Positions 7,924 through 17,146 of a stretch of 64,000 nt of DNA are shown piece after piece (position 1 is the stretch's first letter; each line of letters opens with the position of its first letter). Position numbers and translations under genes: made by a program. This DNA is from Pseudomonas sp. B6002 (lineage in GTDB: Bacteria; Pseudomonadota; Gammaproteobacteria; Pseudomonadales; Pseudomonadaceae), in the NCBI RefSeq assembly GCF_013385985.1, contig NZ_JACAOY010000019.1, positions 50,719 through 114,718 of the forward strand, given 5' to 3'. The notes beneath the pieces were generated by a model. It saw only the letters and a list, made by a program, of their open reading frames with translations, made no database searches and was not told the DNA's origin.

Positions 7924-9087
7924 GTGATTGACGGGCAACCGCTCGCCTGCTTCCAGCCGTTCATCGATACCGCCACCGGGCGCATTGCCGGTGTTGAGGC
8001 GCTCGGCCGCCTGCGCCAGGCCGATGGCCGCTTGCAGTCTGTGGGCCCCTTGTTCGCCGACCCGCGCACGCCAGGCGCCACCTTGCGACGCCTTGACCGG
8101 CAGATCCGCGACAATGCCTTGAGCCGCCTGCATGAGGCTCCGCAAGACTGGTTCCTGAGCCTGAACATCTCGCCGCGCTGGATCAACCGGCTGCGCCCTG
8201 GCCAAGCCCTGCCCAGCTTGAAGCAGGTGCAGGCACACGGGGTCGACCCGCAGCGCATCGTGTTCGAGATCACCGAGCTGGGCGGCGACATCCAGCGCCT
8301 GGCCGACGTGGTGGCACGCTATCGCGAGGCCGGCGCGCGCATCGCCATCGATGACTTTGGCGCAGGTTATTCGCAACTCGACCGCGTGCTGGCGTTGCAG
8401 CCAGACATTCTCAAGCTGGACATGCGCCTGTTCCAGGAAGCGGCCCGAGGTGGGCCGAGCAGTGAAGTGGTGCGGGCCCTGGCGCAGATGGCCGAGAAAA
8501 CCGGCTGCTGGATCATCGCCGAAGGCGTAGAAACCGAGGCGCAGTTGAGTTTCGCCCTGGAATGCGGCTCGCGCTATGTGCAGGGTTACCTGTTCGCCCA
8601 GGCACAGCTGGACTGGTTCGATGCCGACGCCTTTGTGCCGCGCTTCGCGCAACTGCGTACCGCCTACGTCCAGCAGAAGCTTGCAGAGCGGGGGCGCGTG
8701 ATGCAGTTGCGCCTGCAGTTGGCCGAGCTGATGAAAATCCTGCAGGCCTGGGCACAGGGCCAGGCCCCTCTGGCTCAGCTGCCCCAATTGCCGAACTTTC
8801 CCTGGCTGCTGCGCTTTTACCAATGCGACCGGCATGGCACCCAACTGACGCCCAACTTCGAATGGCGCCAGGATGCCTGGCAGGCCGACAGCCGCTACCT
8901 GGGCCACAACTGGTCGTGGCGCCCGTACTTCTATCACCTGCTCGCGGAAGGCTGGGAGGAACGGCGCCTGACCCTGTCGTCGACCTATCGAGACGCCACC
9001 ACTAACAGCTACTGCCTGACCGCAGGACAATTCTTCGATAACGGTCAGCGTTTGCTGTTAATCGATATCGACGCGGCCGGGCTGTAG
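7924..9087 (+). CDS. EAL-domain cyclic-di-GMP phosphodiesterase
   Basis: The 387-aa protein starts with GTG behind a near-perfect AAGGAGG. Residues 5-235 are an EAL domain with the catalytic motif set intact: VEALGRL (Glu25), LNISP, FEITE, IDDFGAGYS, LKLD, AEGVETE and QGYLF. It should therefore hydrolyse c-di-GMP. The C-terminal 130 residues (from about 255) resemble the PAS/cache-like YkuI C-terminal sensor region (LLRFYQCDRHGTQLTPNF, FFDNGQRLLLIDID). There is no membrane segment or GGDEF domain, so it is cytosolic. It is monocistronic or cotranscribed with dgt, 72 nt downstream. Confidence 0.92.
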   Translation: MIDGQPLACFQPFIDTATGRIAGVEALGRLRQADGRLQSVGPLFADPRTPGATLRRLDRQIRDNALSRLHEAPQDWFLSLNISPRWINRLRPGQALPSLKQVQAHGVDPQRIVFEITELGGDIQRLADVVARYREAGARIAIDDFGAGYSQLDRVLALQPDILKLDMRLFQEAARGGPSSEVVRALAQMAEKTGCWIIAEGVETEAQLSFALECGSRYVQGYLFAQAQLDWFDADAFVPRFAQLRTAYVQQKLAERGRVMQLRLQLAELMKILQAWAQGQAPLAQLPQLPNFPWLLRFYQCDRHGTQLTPNFEWRQDAWQADSRYLGHNWSWRPYFYHLLAEGWEERRLTLSSTYRDATTNSYCLTAGQFFDNGQRLLLIDIDAAGL

Positions 9088-9159
9088 ATTTTCGCTTGCC
9101 CCGCCAGGGCGGAACCGGGAAGCTGGGCGGTGTCATTCACCGCACGGAGAGTACCCGCC

Positions 9160-10491
9160 TTGGATTGGCCCACCCTGCTTACCCGCGAACGCCTAGGTAA
9201 AACCCTGCACAGTCCGGAAGAACTGGGCCGCAGCCCGTTTCACAAGGACCATGACCGCATCATTTTCTCGGGTGCGTTCCGCCGCCTGGGCCGCAAGACC
9301 CAAGTGCACCCGGTGTCCAGCAATGACCATATCCACACGCGGCTGACCCACTCCCTGGAAGTCAGTTGCGTGGGGCGTTCCTTGGGCATGCGCGTCGGCG
9401 AAACCCTGCGCAGTGCCCTGCCCGACTGGTGTGACCCGAGCGACCTGGGCATGGTGGTGCAGTCGGCCTGCCTGGCCCACGACATCGGCAACCCGCCGTT
9501 CGGGCATTCCGGCGAAGATGCCATCCGCCACTGGTTCCAGCAGGCGGCCGGGCGCGGCTGGCTGGATGACATGAGCAGCGCCGAGCGCAATGACTTCCTC
9601 AATTTCGAAGGCAATGCCCAGGGTTTTCGCGTGCTGACCCAGCTTGAATATCACCAGTTCGACGGGGGTACGCGGCTGACCTACGCCACGCTGGGTACCT
9701 ACCTGAAGTATCCCTGGACCGCTCGCCACGCCGACTCCCTGGGCTACAAGAAGCATAAGTTCGGCTGCTACCAGAGCGAGTTGCCGATCCTTGAGCAGAT
9801 CGCACATAAACTCGGCCTGCCACAGCTGGAAGAACAGCGCTGGGCCCGGCACCCGCTGGTGTACCTGATGGAAGCGGCCGACGACATCTGCTACGCCCTG
9901 ATCGATCTAGAAGACGGCCTGGAAATGGAGTTGCTGGACTACGCCGAGGTCGAGTCGTTGCTGCTCGACCTGGTCGGCGATGACCTGCCCCAGACCTATC
10001 GACAACTGGGCGCGCAAGACTCTCGTCGACGCAAGCTGGCGATCTTGCGCGGCAAGGCCATCGAGCACCTGACCAACGCGGCGGCCAGGGCGTTTGTCGA
10101 ACAGCAGGACGCGCTGTTGGCCGGCACGCTGCCGGGCGACCTGGTGGAGCACATGCATGGTCCTGCCAAACGCTGCGTGCTGGACGCCAAGGACATGGCC
10201 CGCAAGAAGATCTTCCAGGACAAACGCAAGACGCTGCATGAGATCGGCGCCTACACCACCCTGGAGATCCTGCTGAACGCTTTTTGCGGGGCAGCACTGG
10301 AGCAGCATGGCGGGCGCACGCCTTCCTTCAAGAACCGCCGTATCCTCGATCTGCTGGGCAATAGCGCGCCAAATCCGGCGTGGCCGTTGCATGCGTCATT
10401 CCTGCGTATGATCGACTTCATCGCCGGCATGACCGACAGCTACGCCACCGAAATGGCGCGGGAGATGACCGGGCGCTCCAGCCCTCAATAA
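9160..10491 (+). CDS. dgt: Deoxyguanosinetriphosphate triphosphohydrolase-like protein
   Basis: dGTPases cleave dNTPs to nucleoside and triphosphate. The 443-aa protein has an HD phosphohydrolase domain: [29 protein letters not shown] and [17 protein letters not shown] with the metal-binding His-Asp pair, then [16 protein letters not shown] chose the TTG at 9160 (gives [13 protein letters not shown]) because homologues I know begin there; a GTG at 9130 would add ten residues. A GGAG lies 10 nt upstream of the TTG. Expected role is control of dNTP pools. Confidence 0.88.
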   Translation: MDWPTLLTRERLGKTLHSPEELGRSPFHKDHDRIIFSGAFRRLGRKTQVHPVSSNDHIHTRLTHSLEVSCVGRSLGMRVGETLRSALPDWCDPSDLGMVVQSACLAHDIGNPPFGHSGEDAIRHWFQQAAGRGWLDDMSSAERNDFLNFEGNAQGFRVLTQLEYHQFDGGTRLTYATLGTYLKYPWTARHADSLGYKKHKFGCYQSELPILEQIAHKLGLPQLEEQRWARHPLVYLMEAADDICYALIDLEDGLEMELLDYAEVESLLLDLVGDDLPQTYRQLGAQDSRRRKLAILRGKAIEHLTNAAARAFVEQQDALLAGTLPGDLVEHMHGPAKRCVLDAKDMARKKIFQDKRKTLHEIGAYTTLEILLNAFCGAALEQHGGRTPSFKNRRILDLLGNSAPNPAWPLHASFLRMIDFIAGMTDSYATEMAREMTGRSSPQ

Positions 10492-10661
10492 CCGCTTCGA
10501 TCGAGCTGCCTGTTGCCTGAAAGGAATTGGCCTACGAAGGGAACAGAGCAGCCTGATCGAATTCGTACAAGTACCCGAAGAATAATCACGCACGCTTTTA
10601 GCGGACATGACGATTATTCCTACGTCACGCTATCAAAGCTTGACCCCTACGTGTGCTCCTT

Positions 10662-11063
10662 ATGCCAAGACACCTTCTGAGTATCCTGCTGGTGGAGGAT
10701 CATCCCTTTCAGCTTCTCGCCACCCGATGCCTGCTCAACAGCTTCGGCTTCGACAACCTGACGCTTGCGGAAAATGCCGAGCAAGCGATACGCCTGATGA
10801 CCCAGGCAGACACGCCTTTCGACCTCATGTTGTGCGATCAATGCCTGCCCGACCTGCCAGGTCTTGAGCTGATCGAAATCGCCGGCCGCCGCCAATTCAT
10901 CCATGCCGCCATCCTCCTCAGCGGGCTGCCCGCAACAGAGCTTTCAAACCTTGACAATCAAGCTCAGAAACGGAACTTGCCGCTGCTCGGTTACTTATCG
11001 AAGCCATTGAACAAAGATGAACTTATAGCGTTGGTCAGCCGATTGCCCACAGCCAAAATGTAG
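10662..11063 (+). CDS. Stand-alone receiver-domain protein (RocR-receiver-like)
   Basis: The 133-aa product is one complete CheY-like receiver and nothing else: acidic pocket LLVEDHPF, phosphoacceptor Asp59 in LMLCDQCLPDLPG, the Thr/Ser switch AILLSG and the conserved Lys in YLSKPL. Its sequence resembles the receiver of RocR-type EAL regulators, but no EAL domain follows; the 243 nt after the stop have no such remnant. It lies upstream of a LuxR-type regulator and a BvgS/RocS1-like kinase and could act as a phosphate sink or competitor in that relay. The ATG at 10662 is preferred over a GTG at 10653. Confidence 0.85.
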   Translation: MPRHLLSILLVEDHPFQLLATRCLLNSFGFDNLTLAENAEQAIRLMTQADTPFDLMLCDQCLPDLPGLELIEIAGRRQFIHAAILLSGLPATELSNLDNQAQKRNLPLLGYLSKPLNKDELIALVSRLPTAKM

Positions 11064-11312
11064 GAAATTAAACACCGTCGCTCCACGAAGAATTCCCTTA
11101 CGAGCGGCACCACCTTTCTAGCGTACTTAACGCGCCTAACATTTCTCAAATATTTACATCTCGCTTCACTATGCCTTATCAGCCAGTAGGCCAATACCTT
11201 TTTTGGCGTAGGATTTTTCCTGTTTTATATCCGCTCCCCTTCTGGCTCATGCTCCCCCTTAAGCTTCTGAGCTAATGTGCCGACTTTATTTGCACTTGCC
11301 TGGAATATGACC
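11064..11312. other. Intergenic region upstream of the two-component operon
   Basis: This 249-bp stretch is AT-richer than the surroundings. It has no convincing coding sequence and contains no recognisable EAL-domain remnant. It presumably carries the promoter of the regulator-kinase operon. Confidence 0.5.
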
Positions 11313-11939
11313 ATGAACTCAGTTTTTATTATTGATGACCACCCCGTCATTCGACTTGCTATCCGAATGCTATTGGAACATGAGGGTTATAAAGTCGTCG
11401 GGGAAACGGACAACGGGTGTGATGCGATACAAATGGTTCGGGAATGCCTGCCGGACCTTATTATCCTGGATATCAGTATTCCAAAGCTTGACGGCCTCGA
11501 AGTGCTCTGCCGATTCAACGCAATGAACACGCCCATGAAGACCCTGATCCTGACCGCCCAATGCCCTACGCTGTTCGCAACGCGCTGCATGCGCTCTGGC
11601 GCTGACGGCTACGTCTGCAAGGAAGGTGACTTGAGCGAACTGCTGAGTGCCATCCGCGCCGTGTTATCAGGTTACAACTACTTCCCCAGCCAAGCATTGA
11701 GCGGTAACGGTGCGGAGGGTACAGACGGCTATGAACTTGAACTCTTCAAAACAGTGAACGACCGAGAACTCATGGTATTGCAACTCTTTGCACAAGGCAG
11801 AACCAACAAGGAAATTGCCAAAGGTATGTTCTTAAGTAACAAGACTGTCAGCACTTACAAAAAGAGACTCATGCAAAAACTAAAAGCCAAGTCCTTGGTA
11901 GAACTTATCGAGATGGCAAAACGAAACGCGCTAGTGTGA
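11313..11939 (+). CDS. LuxR-family response regulator (RocA1/EvgA/BvgA-like)
   Basis: The 208-aa protein has an N-terminal receiver (residues 3-118, phosphoacceptor Asp53 in IILDISIPKLDG) and a C-terminal LuxR/FixJ helix-turn-helix (NDRELMVLQLFAQGRTNKEIA...SNKTVSTYKKRLMQKL). ATG 11313 is chosen because GGAA lies at proper spacing; ATG 11307 is also in frame. It overlaps the kinase gene by four bases (GTGA), so both are made together. It should be the DNA-binding output of the unorthodox kinase that follows. Codon use here is slightly AT-richer than the flanks. Confidence 0.92.
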   Translation: MNSVFIIDDHPVIRLAIRMLLEHEGYKVVGETDNGCDAIQMVRECLPDLIILDISIPKLDGLEVLCRFNAMNTPMKTLILTAQCPTLFATRCMRSGADGYVCKEGDLSELLSAIRAVLSGYNYFPSQALSGNGAEGTDGYELELFKTVNDRELMVLQLFAQGRTNKEIAKGMFLSNKTVSTYKKRLMQKLKAKSLVELIEMAKRNALV

Positions 11940-14900
11940 GAAAGTGGATGCCCAGCCGTATAAAGGACTATCTGATTATATTGAGTGTCGGCTTGTGCTT
12001 CAGCACCGCCGTACCCGCGAGCCATCAATCAGGCCCGGAACACTTCACTCTATTGAGCCGCGCGGGTGCCGTTCAACTGGACACCCAACTGGACAAGACT
12101 CAGCGCCAGTGGTTACAGAACAAACGCGAGCTGGTGCTCGGCACCGCTGCACCGGACTACCCTCCCTTCGACCTGACCTCCAGCGGCCAAGACTATGAAG
12201 GCCTCACGGCCGACTACGCTGGGCTGCTGTCCAAGGCCCTGGCCTTGCCCGTAAAAGTCTTGCGCTACCCCAACCGGGAGGCGTCGATCCGTGCCCTTGA
12301 AACGGGCGAAATCGATTTGCTGGGCTCCTCGAATGGCTTTGAAGCCGCCAATCCGAACCTCACCCTGTCGCAGCCGTACGCGGTGGATCAACCGGTACTG
12401 GTGACCCGGGAAGGGGAAACACGCAGCTTGAGCAACGGGCTGGACGGGCTTCGCTTGAGTCTGGTCTATCACTACCTGCCTATCAGCGAAGTCAAAAAGC
12501 TGTACCCGCAGGCCAACATCCGTGCCTACCCCTCCTACCAGAACGCCCTGAATGCAGTAGCGTTTGACCAGGCGGATGTTTTCCTCGGCGATACCATTTC
12601 CACTCATTACATGATCAACAAGGGTTACCTGAAGAACATCCGCATGGCCAACTTCGGCAAACATGAGGCCTACGGCTTCAGCTTTGCGATGCGCCAGGAC
12701 CAGCACATCCTTCTGGGCATTGTCGACGCGGTGCTGGCTGCCGTGCCCGTCAACGAGCGGGACACCATCGCCAAACGCTGGAGTGCCGGCAGCGACATCC
12801 TGTTGACCGACAAGAAACTGCAGCTGACACCCCGCGAAGAGCGTTGGCTGAAGGAACACCCGGTGGTCAGCGTCATCGTGAACGAGACCTTTGCGCCACT
12901 GACCTTCTTCGACGCCGACGACAACTTCCGTGGCATTACCGCCGACCTGCTGGAGTTGATTCGCCTGCGCACCGGGTTGCGTTTCGAGATCAAGCGCGGC
13001 CGTGAAATCAACTCGATGATCGATCAGGTCAACACGGGCAAAGCCGACATCATCGGCGCAATCGTCCCGAGCATTGAAAGAGAGGCTCAACTGAATTTCA
13101 GTCGCCCCTACCTCGAAAACTCCTACGTGCTGCTGACGCGCAAAGAGCCCAACGCCCCCTCGAACCTGGAGCAGATGGCAGGCAAGCGCCTGGCAATTAC
13201 CCCAGGCAACCCACTGGAACACACCCTGCAACGGGACTTCCCGCAGATACAACAGGTGGAGGCCAGCGACACCTTCAAGGCATCGGAGCTGCTCGCACAA
13301 GGGCACGTCGACGGTGCCGTGAACTCGCTGGTGATCGCCAACTACTTTCTGTCCTCCCAAGTGTTCCAGGACAAACTGCAGATCAGTAGCAGCATCGGCA
13401 CGCTGCCTGCCACCTTCGCGCTGGCGACCTCACGTCACGCCGTCGAATTGAGTTCAATCCTGGACAAGGCGCTGCTGAGCATCGCCCCGGATGAATTGGG
13501 GGTGATCAACAGCCGTTGGCGTGGCTATACCGCCGCCTCCGACAGCTACTGGCGCAACTACCATCACCTGATAGCCCAGATCGTCATCGGCACCGGGCTG
13601 CTGCTATTGATCTCCCTGACCTGGAACGCGTATATGCGCCGCCAGATCAAGCATCGACAAATGGCCGAGCGGGCCCTCAACGATCAGTTCGAGTTCATGC
13701 GCGCGCTGGTCAATGAAACGCCGCACCCGATCTACGTACGCGACCGCAAGGGCTTGCTGCAGACCTGCAATGACAGTTACCTGCAAGTGTTCGGGGTCAA
13801 GCGCGAAGACGTGATCGGCAAAAGCGTGATCCAGATGAACATGGCCCTGGAAACGGAAGCTGCGCAATACCATGCTGATTACCAGCGGGTCGTGGCCGAA
13901 GGCAACCCGCTGATTCTTGATCGCGTGCTGCACATCCACGGGAAAAAACTGACGATCTATCATTGGATCCTTCCCTATCGCGACTCCGTCGGCGAGGTAC
14001 AGGGTATCATTGGTGGCTGGATCGACATCAGCGAGCGGCGTCAACTGTTTGATGAGTTGCGTGCCGCCAAGGAGCGAGCAGATGAGGCCAACCGCGCCAA
14101 AAGCACCTTCCTCGCGACGATGAGCCACGAAATCCGCACCCCGATGAACGCAGTGATCGGCATGCTCGAACTGACCCTCAAGCGAGCCGACCAGGGTCAT
14201 CTCGATCGTCCTGCCATCGAAGTGGCGTACAATTCGGCCAAGGATCTGCTGGAGTTGATCGGCGATATCCTCGACATTGCCCGTATCGAATCCGGGCGAC
14301 TGAGCCTCACGCCAGAACGGGTCAACCTGCGAGAAGTGATCGAGTCCGTAGTGCGGGTCTTCGACGGCCTGGCCCGGCAGAAAACCCTCAGCCTGTCGCT
14401 GGAGTTCAACCCGCAGCTTGACGACATCGCCGTGCTGATCGACCCCTTGCGCTTCAAGCAAGTGCTTTCAAACCTGATCAGCAACGCCATCAAGTTCACT
14501 GAACGTGGCCAGGTAAGCGTCAAGGTCGCGGTGCACGCGACCGACCTGCCACAGCAGATCGAAATGAAGCTGGTGGTCGAGGACACCGGCATAGGCATCA
14601 GCCGTGAAGACCAGCAACGGTTGTTCGCGCCCTTCGCCCAAGCCGATAACTCAGGGCATCTGGCAAGAAGCGGCGCCGGCCTGGGGTTGGTGATCTGCCG
14701 CAGCCTGTGCTCGATGATGGGGGGGCAGTTGAGTCTCAACAGCGTGCCAATGGTCGGCACCCAAGTGCATGTTGGCTTGAAAATGACCTGCTTGCAGCCG
14801 GTACCGGCCGTCGATGAGCTCAAGCCCGAACCCTGCACAAAAGCCCCGGTGCTCAATGTGTTGGTGGTGGACGACCATCCCGCCAACCGCTTGCTCATGT

Positions 14901-15583
14901 GTCAACAGTTGGGGTACCTGGGCCATCAGTTCACAGCCGCCCAGAACGGCGCTGCCGGCTTCCAGGCCTGGCGTCAGGACCGTTTCGACCTGGTGATCGC
15001 CGACTGCAACATGCCCATCATGAACGGCTACGAACTCAGCCGCTCGATTCGTGAATACGAGCAACGCGAACAGCTGACGCCCTGCGTGATAGTGGGGTTT
15101 ACGGCCAATGCGCAGCCGGAAGAAAAACTGCGCTGCATTGAGGCGGGCATGAACGACTGCCTGTTCAAACCCATCAGCCTCACGGCGCTGGAGCGGCAAC
15201 TGGCACATATTGTTCCGCAACCCGCCAACCAGCGGCTGGACCTTGGCTGCCTGGATGCACTGACCGATGGTGATCCGCACTTGAGCAGGCGTTTGCTGGA
15301 GGAACTGCTGACCAGCAGTCGCCAGGATCGTCAGGAGCTGGTGACCCTGCGGGCCCGACAGGCGCCACCACAGGACATCATCGAACAGGCCCACAAGATC
15401 AAGGGCGCCGCGCGCATCGTCCAGGCGACCACACTGGCCGCACAGTGCGAAGCGCTGGAGCAAGCCTGTGCCAACGGCGATGACCGTTCAATGATCGATG
15501 CCGCGGTGAAGTCCCTGGAAACGCTTATGCAGGAACTGGAACGCATGCTCTATCTGCAGCTTCAGGAACTCAACAGCCAATAA
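11936..15583 (+). CDS. Unorthodox hybrid sensor kinase (BvgS/EvgS/RocS1-like)
   Basis: The 1215-aa inner-membrane kinase has a signal sequence, two tandem periplasmic solute-binding (SBP_bac_3, Venus flytrap) domains (about 45-285 and 290-525), one membrane helix (about 545-562), a PAS domain (575-700), a HisKA dimerisation domain with His731 in MSHEIRTPMN, an HATPase_c domain (VEDTGIGIS, GAGLGLVIC), a receiver (Asp1023 in VIADCNMPIMNG) and an HPt domain (His1153 in QAHKIKGAA). This is the full four-step relay found in BvgS, EvgS and RocS1. The start is GTG at 11936, overlapping the regulator stop; an ATG at 11948 is an alternative. Ligand unknown. Confidence 0.94.
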   Translation: MRKWMPSRIKDYLIILSVGLCFSTAVPASHQSGPEHFTLLSRAGAVQLDTQLDKTQRQWLQNKRELVLGTAAPDYPPFDLTSSGQDYEGLTADYAGLLSKALALPVKVLRYPNREASIRALETGEIDLLGSSNGFEAANPNLTLSQPYAVDQPVLVTREGETRSLSNGLDGLRLSLVYHYLPISEVKKLYPQANIRAYPSYQNALNAVAFDQADVFLGDTISTHYMINKGYLKNIRMANFGKHEAYGFSFAMRQDQHILLGIVDAVLAAVPVNERDTIAKRWSAGSDILLTDKKLQLTPREERWLKEHPVVSVIVNETFAPLTFFDADDNFRGITADLLELIRLRTGLRFEIKRGREINSMIDQVNTGKADIIGAIVPSIEREAQLNFSRPYLENSYVLLTRKEPNAPSNLEQMAGKRLAITPGNPLEHTLQRDFPQIQQVEASDTFKASELLAQGHVDGAVNSLVIANYFLSSQVFQDKLQISSSIGTLPATFALATSRHAVELSSILDKALLSIAPDELGVINSRWRGYTAASDSYWRNYHHLIAQIVIGTGLLLLISLTWNAYMRRQIKHRQMAERALNDQFEFMRALVNETPHPIYVRDRKGLLQTCNDSYLQVFGVKREDVIGKSVIQMNMALETEAAQYHADYQRVVAEGNPLILDRVLHIHGKKLTIYHWILPYRDSVGEVQGIIGGWIDISERRQLFDELRAAKERADEANRAKSTFLATMSHEIRTPMNAVIGMLELTLKRADQGHLDRPAIEVAYNSAKDLLELIGDILDIARIESGRLSLTPERVNLREVIESVVRVFDGLARQKTLSLSLEFNPQLDDIAVLIDPLRFKQVLSNLISNAIKFTERGQVSVKVAVHATDLPQQIEMKLVVEDTGIGISREDQQRLFAPFAQADNSGHLARSGAGLGLVICRSLCSMMGGQLSLNSVPMVGTQVHVGLKMTCLQPVPAVDELKPEPCTKAPVLNVLVVDDHPANRLLMCQQLGYLGHQFTAAQNGAAGFQAWRQDRFDLVIADCNMPIMNGYELSRSIREYEQREQLTPCVIVGFTANAQPEEKLRCIEAGMNDCLFKPISLTALERQLAHIVPQPANQRLDLGCLDALTDGDPHLSRRLLEELLTSSRQDRQELVTLRARQAPPQDIIEQAHKIKGAARIVQATTLAAQCEALEQACANGDDRSMIDAAVKSLETLMQELERMLYLQLQELNSQ

Positions 15584-15585
15584 AA

Positions 15586-15610
15586 GGCAGGGGCCAGCCC
15601 CTGCCTCATC
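15586..15610 (-). terminator. Hairpin terminator shared by two convergent genes
   Basis: GGCAGGGG (15586-15593) pairs with CCCCTGCC (15598-15605). Read on the minus strand it is followed by TTTTATT, so it best fits termination of the minus-strand msrC-like operon read-through, but it also lies right after the kinase stop codon. Confidence 0.65.
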
Positions 15611-15612
15611 GA

Positions 15613-16095
15613 TCAGCAGTCGGTCAGTTTCAGGAAAATGGCCGCCAACTGTTCGATACCGGCTTGATCCTGAGGGGTAAAGCGCGCCAACGACGGACTG
15701 TCCAGGTCAAGGACGCCAATCAACTTGCCGTCCTTGACCAACGGCACCACCAGCTCGCTGTTAGAGGCGCTGTCGCAGGCGATATGCCCAGGGAACGCAT
15801 GCACGTCCTCTACCCGCTGGGTTTGCCGCGATGCCGCCGCCGCGCCGCACACGCCACGACCGAACGGAATACGCACACAGGCGATCTGGCCCTGGAACGG
15901 CCCGAGCACCAACTCTTCATTGCGATTGAGGTAAAAGCCGGCCCAGTTCAGGTCGTCCAGTTGATTGAAGAGGAACGCGGAAAACTGTGCGCTGTTGGCA
16001 ATGAAATCCCGCTCATCCGCCAGCAGTGATTCCAACTGCGCGCACAACATGGCATAGCCATCCAGGCCCGTGCCGGCGCGTTGTAGATCGATCAT
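15613..16095 (-). CDS. msrC: Free methionine-(R)-sulfoxide reductase (GAF domain, MsrC)
   Basis: This GAF-fold enzyme reduces free L-methionine-(R)-sulfoxide. The 160-aa protein carries the three conserved cysteines of fRMsr: GQIACVRIPFGRGVCGAAA (two) and HIACDSASNSELVVPL (one). The NWAGFYL segment of the pocket is also present. Start at ATG 16095; its first four bases overlap the stop of the upstream ATPase gene (ATGA), so they form an operon. Thioredoxin is the usual electron donor. Confidence 0.9.
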   Translation of the reverse strand: MIDLQRAGTGLDGYAMLCAQLESLLADERDFIANSAQFSAFLFNQLDDLNWAGFYLNRNEELVLGPFQGQIACVRIPFGRGVCGAAAASRQTQRVEDVHAFPGHIACDSASNSELVVPLVKDGKLIGVLDLDSPSLARFTPQDQAGIEQLAAIFLKLTDC

Positions 16096-16982
16096 GGTTG
16101 ACGCTCCAGCAATTTGAGGCCCACCCAGTAACGGGCGAATTGGTAGGCACACCGGCCGTTGCGATTGCCGCGCCCGGTGGCCCAGCGCACAGCAAGGATG
16201 TCGAGTGCCTCGTCACGCTGCCATTGCAGGCCGGCCTTGCTCGCCAGCTCGCCGATCCAGTGCTCGACCACGTCCAGGAAGTGTTCCTGGGTGAACGGGT
16301 AGAACGACAGCCACAGGCCAAAACGGTCAGACAAAGCGATCTTGTCTTCCACCGCTTCGCTTGGGTGCAGCTCGCCATCCACGCGCTTCCAGTTGTCATT
16401 GTCGCTCTGGTTTTCCGGCACCAGGTGACGACGGTTGGAGGTGGCGTACAGCAATACGTTTTCCGGTGCCTGCTCGAGGGAGCCGTCCAGCACGCTCTTG
16501 AGCACGCGGTAGTCGCCTTCGCCCGCTTCGAATGACAGGTCGTCGCAGAACAGGATAAAACGCTGCGGCAGCTTGATCAGCTGTTCCACCACTCGCGGCA
16601 GGTCGGCCAGGTGGTCGCGTTCGATTTCGATCAGGCGCAGACCGGCCTTGGCGTGCTGGGCCAGCAAGGCGCGCACCATCGATGATTTGCCGGTGCCACG
16701 CGAGCCCCACAGCAGCGCGTGGTTGGCGGGCAGGCCGTCGATGAATTGTTGGGTATTGCGGGCCAGTTGCTCGCGCTGCTTGTCCACGCCGATCAGGTCG
16801 GATAGACGCATGTCCAGGCTCACTTCCAGCGGCAGCAGGAAGCCGGTGCGGCCTTCGCGCTGCCAACGGGCGGCGAGGCACTGGTTCCAGTCGATGGCTT
16901 GGCGCGGCGCAGGCAACAAGGGTTCCAGGCGAGCAAGTACCGCGTCGGCCCGCTCAAGAAAGGCATTCAATCGAGAATCCAC
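16092..16982 (-). CDS. DUF815-type AAA ATP-binding protein
   Basis: The 296-aa protein has a Walker A loop ALLWGSRGTGKSSMV at about residues 90-104, Walker B FILFCDDLSFE and sensor-1 LLYATSNRRHLVPE, followed by DRFGLWLSFYPFTQEHFL. This combination is the DUF815 family of AAA-like ATPases, conserved in proteobacteria with no settled function. GTG 16982 is preceded by AGAGGAA. It is translationally coupled to the downstream methionine-sulfoxide reductase gene. Confidence 0.88.
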   Translation of the reverse strand: MDSRLNAFLERADAVLARLEPLLPAPRQAIDWNQCLAARWQREGRTGFLLPLEVSLDMRLSDLIGVDKQREQLARNTQQFIDGLPANHALLWGSRGTGKSSMVRALLAQHAKAGLRLIEIERDHLADLPRVVEQLIKLPQRFILFCDDLSFEAGEGDYRVLKSVLDGSLEQAPENVLLYATSNRRHLVPENQSDNDNWKRVDGELHPSEAVEDKIALSDRFGLWLSFYPFTQEHFLDVVEHWIGELASKAGLQWQRDEALDILAVRWATGRGNRNGRCAYQFARYWVGLKLLERQP

Positions 16983-17146
16983 GATTATTCCTCTGGCAAG
17001 TTCTTGCAAAAGATGGCGTATTGGCAACCCTGCGGCAGACCGCATGAGGCTGCGTAAAAAAACGATTCATGCCGGCCAAGCCAGAGCCTGTGGATGTTCA
17101 GCTATGCTTGCCGGGCGAAGGGAAACGTGAAGTGGTTCAACACTCG

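Noticed and set aside
7636-9030. Minus-strand frame of about 460 codons opposite the EAL gene
   Set aside because: Antisense shadow of a gene with complete EAL motifs; composition is Gln/Gly/Ala-rich with no recognisable family.
7924-11063. EAL gene at 7924 as the missing output half of the receiver at 10662
   Set aside because: The two are separated by the dGTPase gene, and the EAL protein has its own C-terminal domain, so it is not a split RocR.
10991-11194. Small minus-strand frame between the receiver gene and the regulator gene
   Set aside because: No ribosome site, overlaps the receiver gene's 3' end, and the residue pattern does not look like a protein.
12113-13360. Minus-strand frame of about 415 codons inside the unorthodox kinase gene
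   Set aside because: Antisense to a kinase with full domain architecture; no start signal or homology seen.
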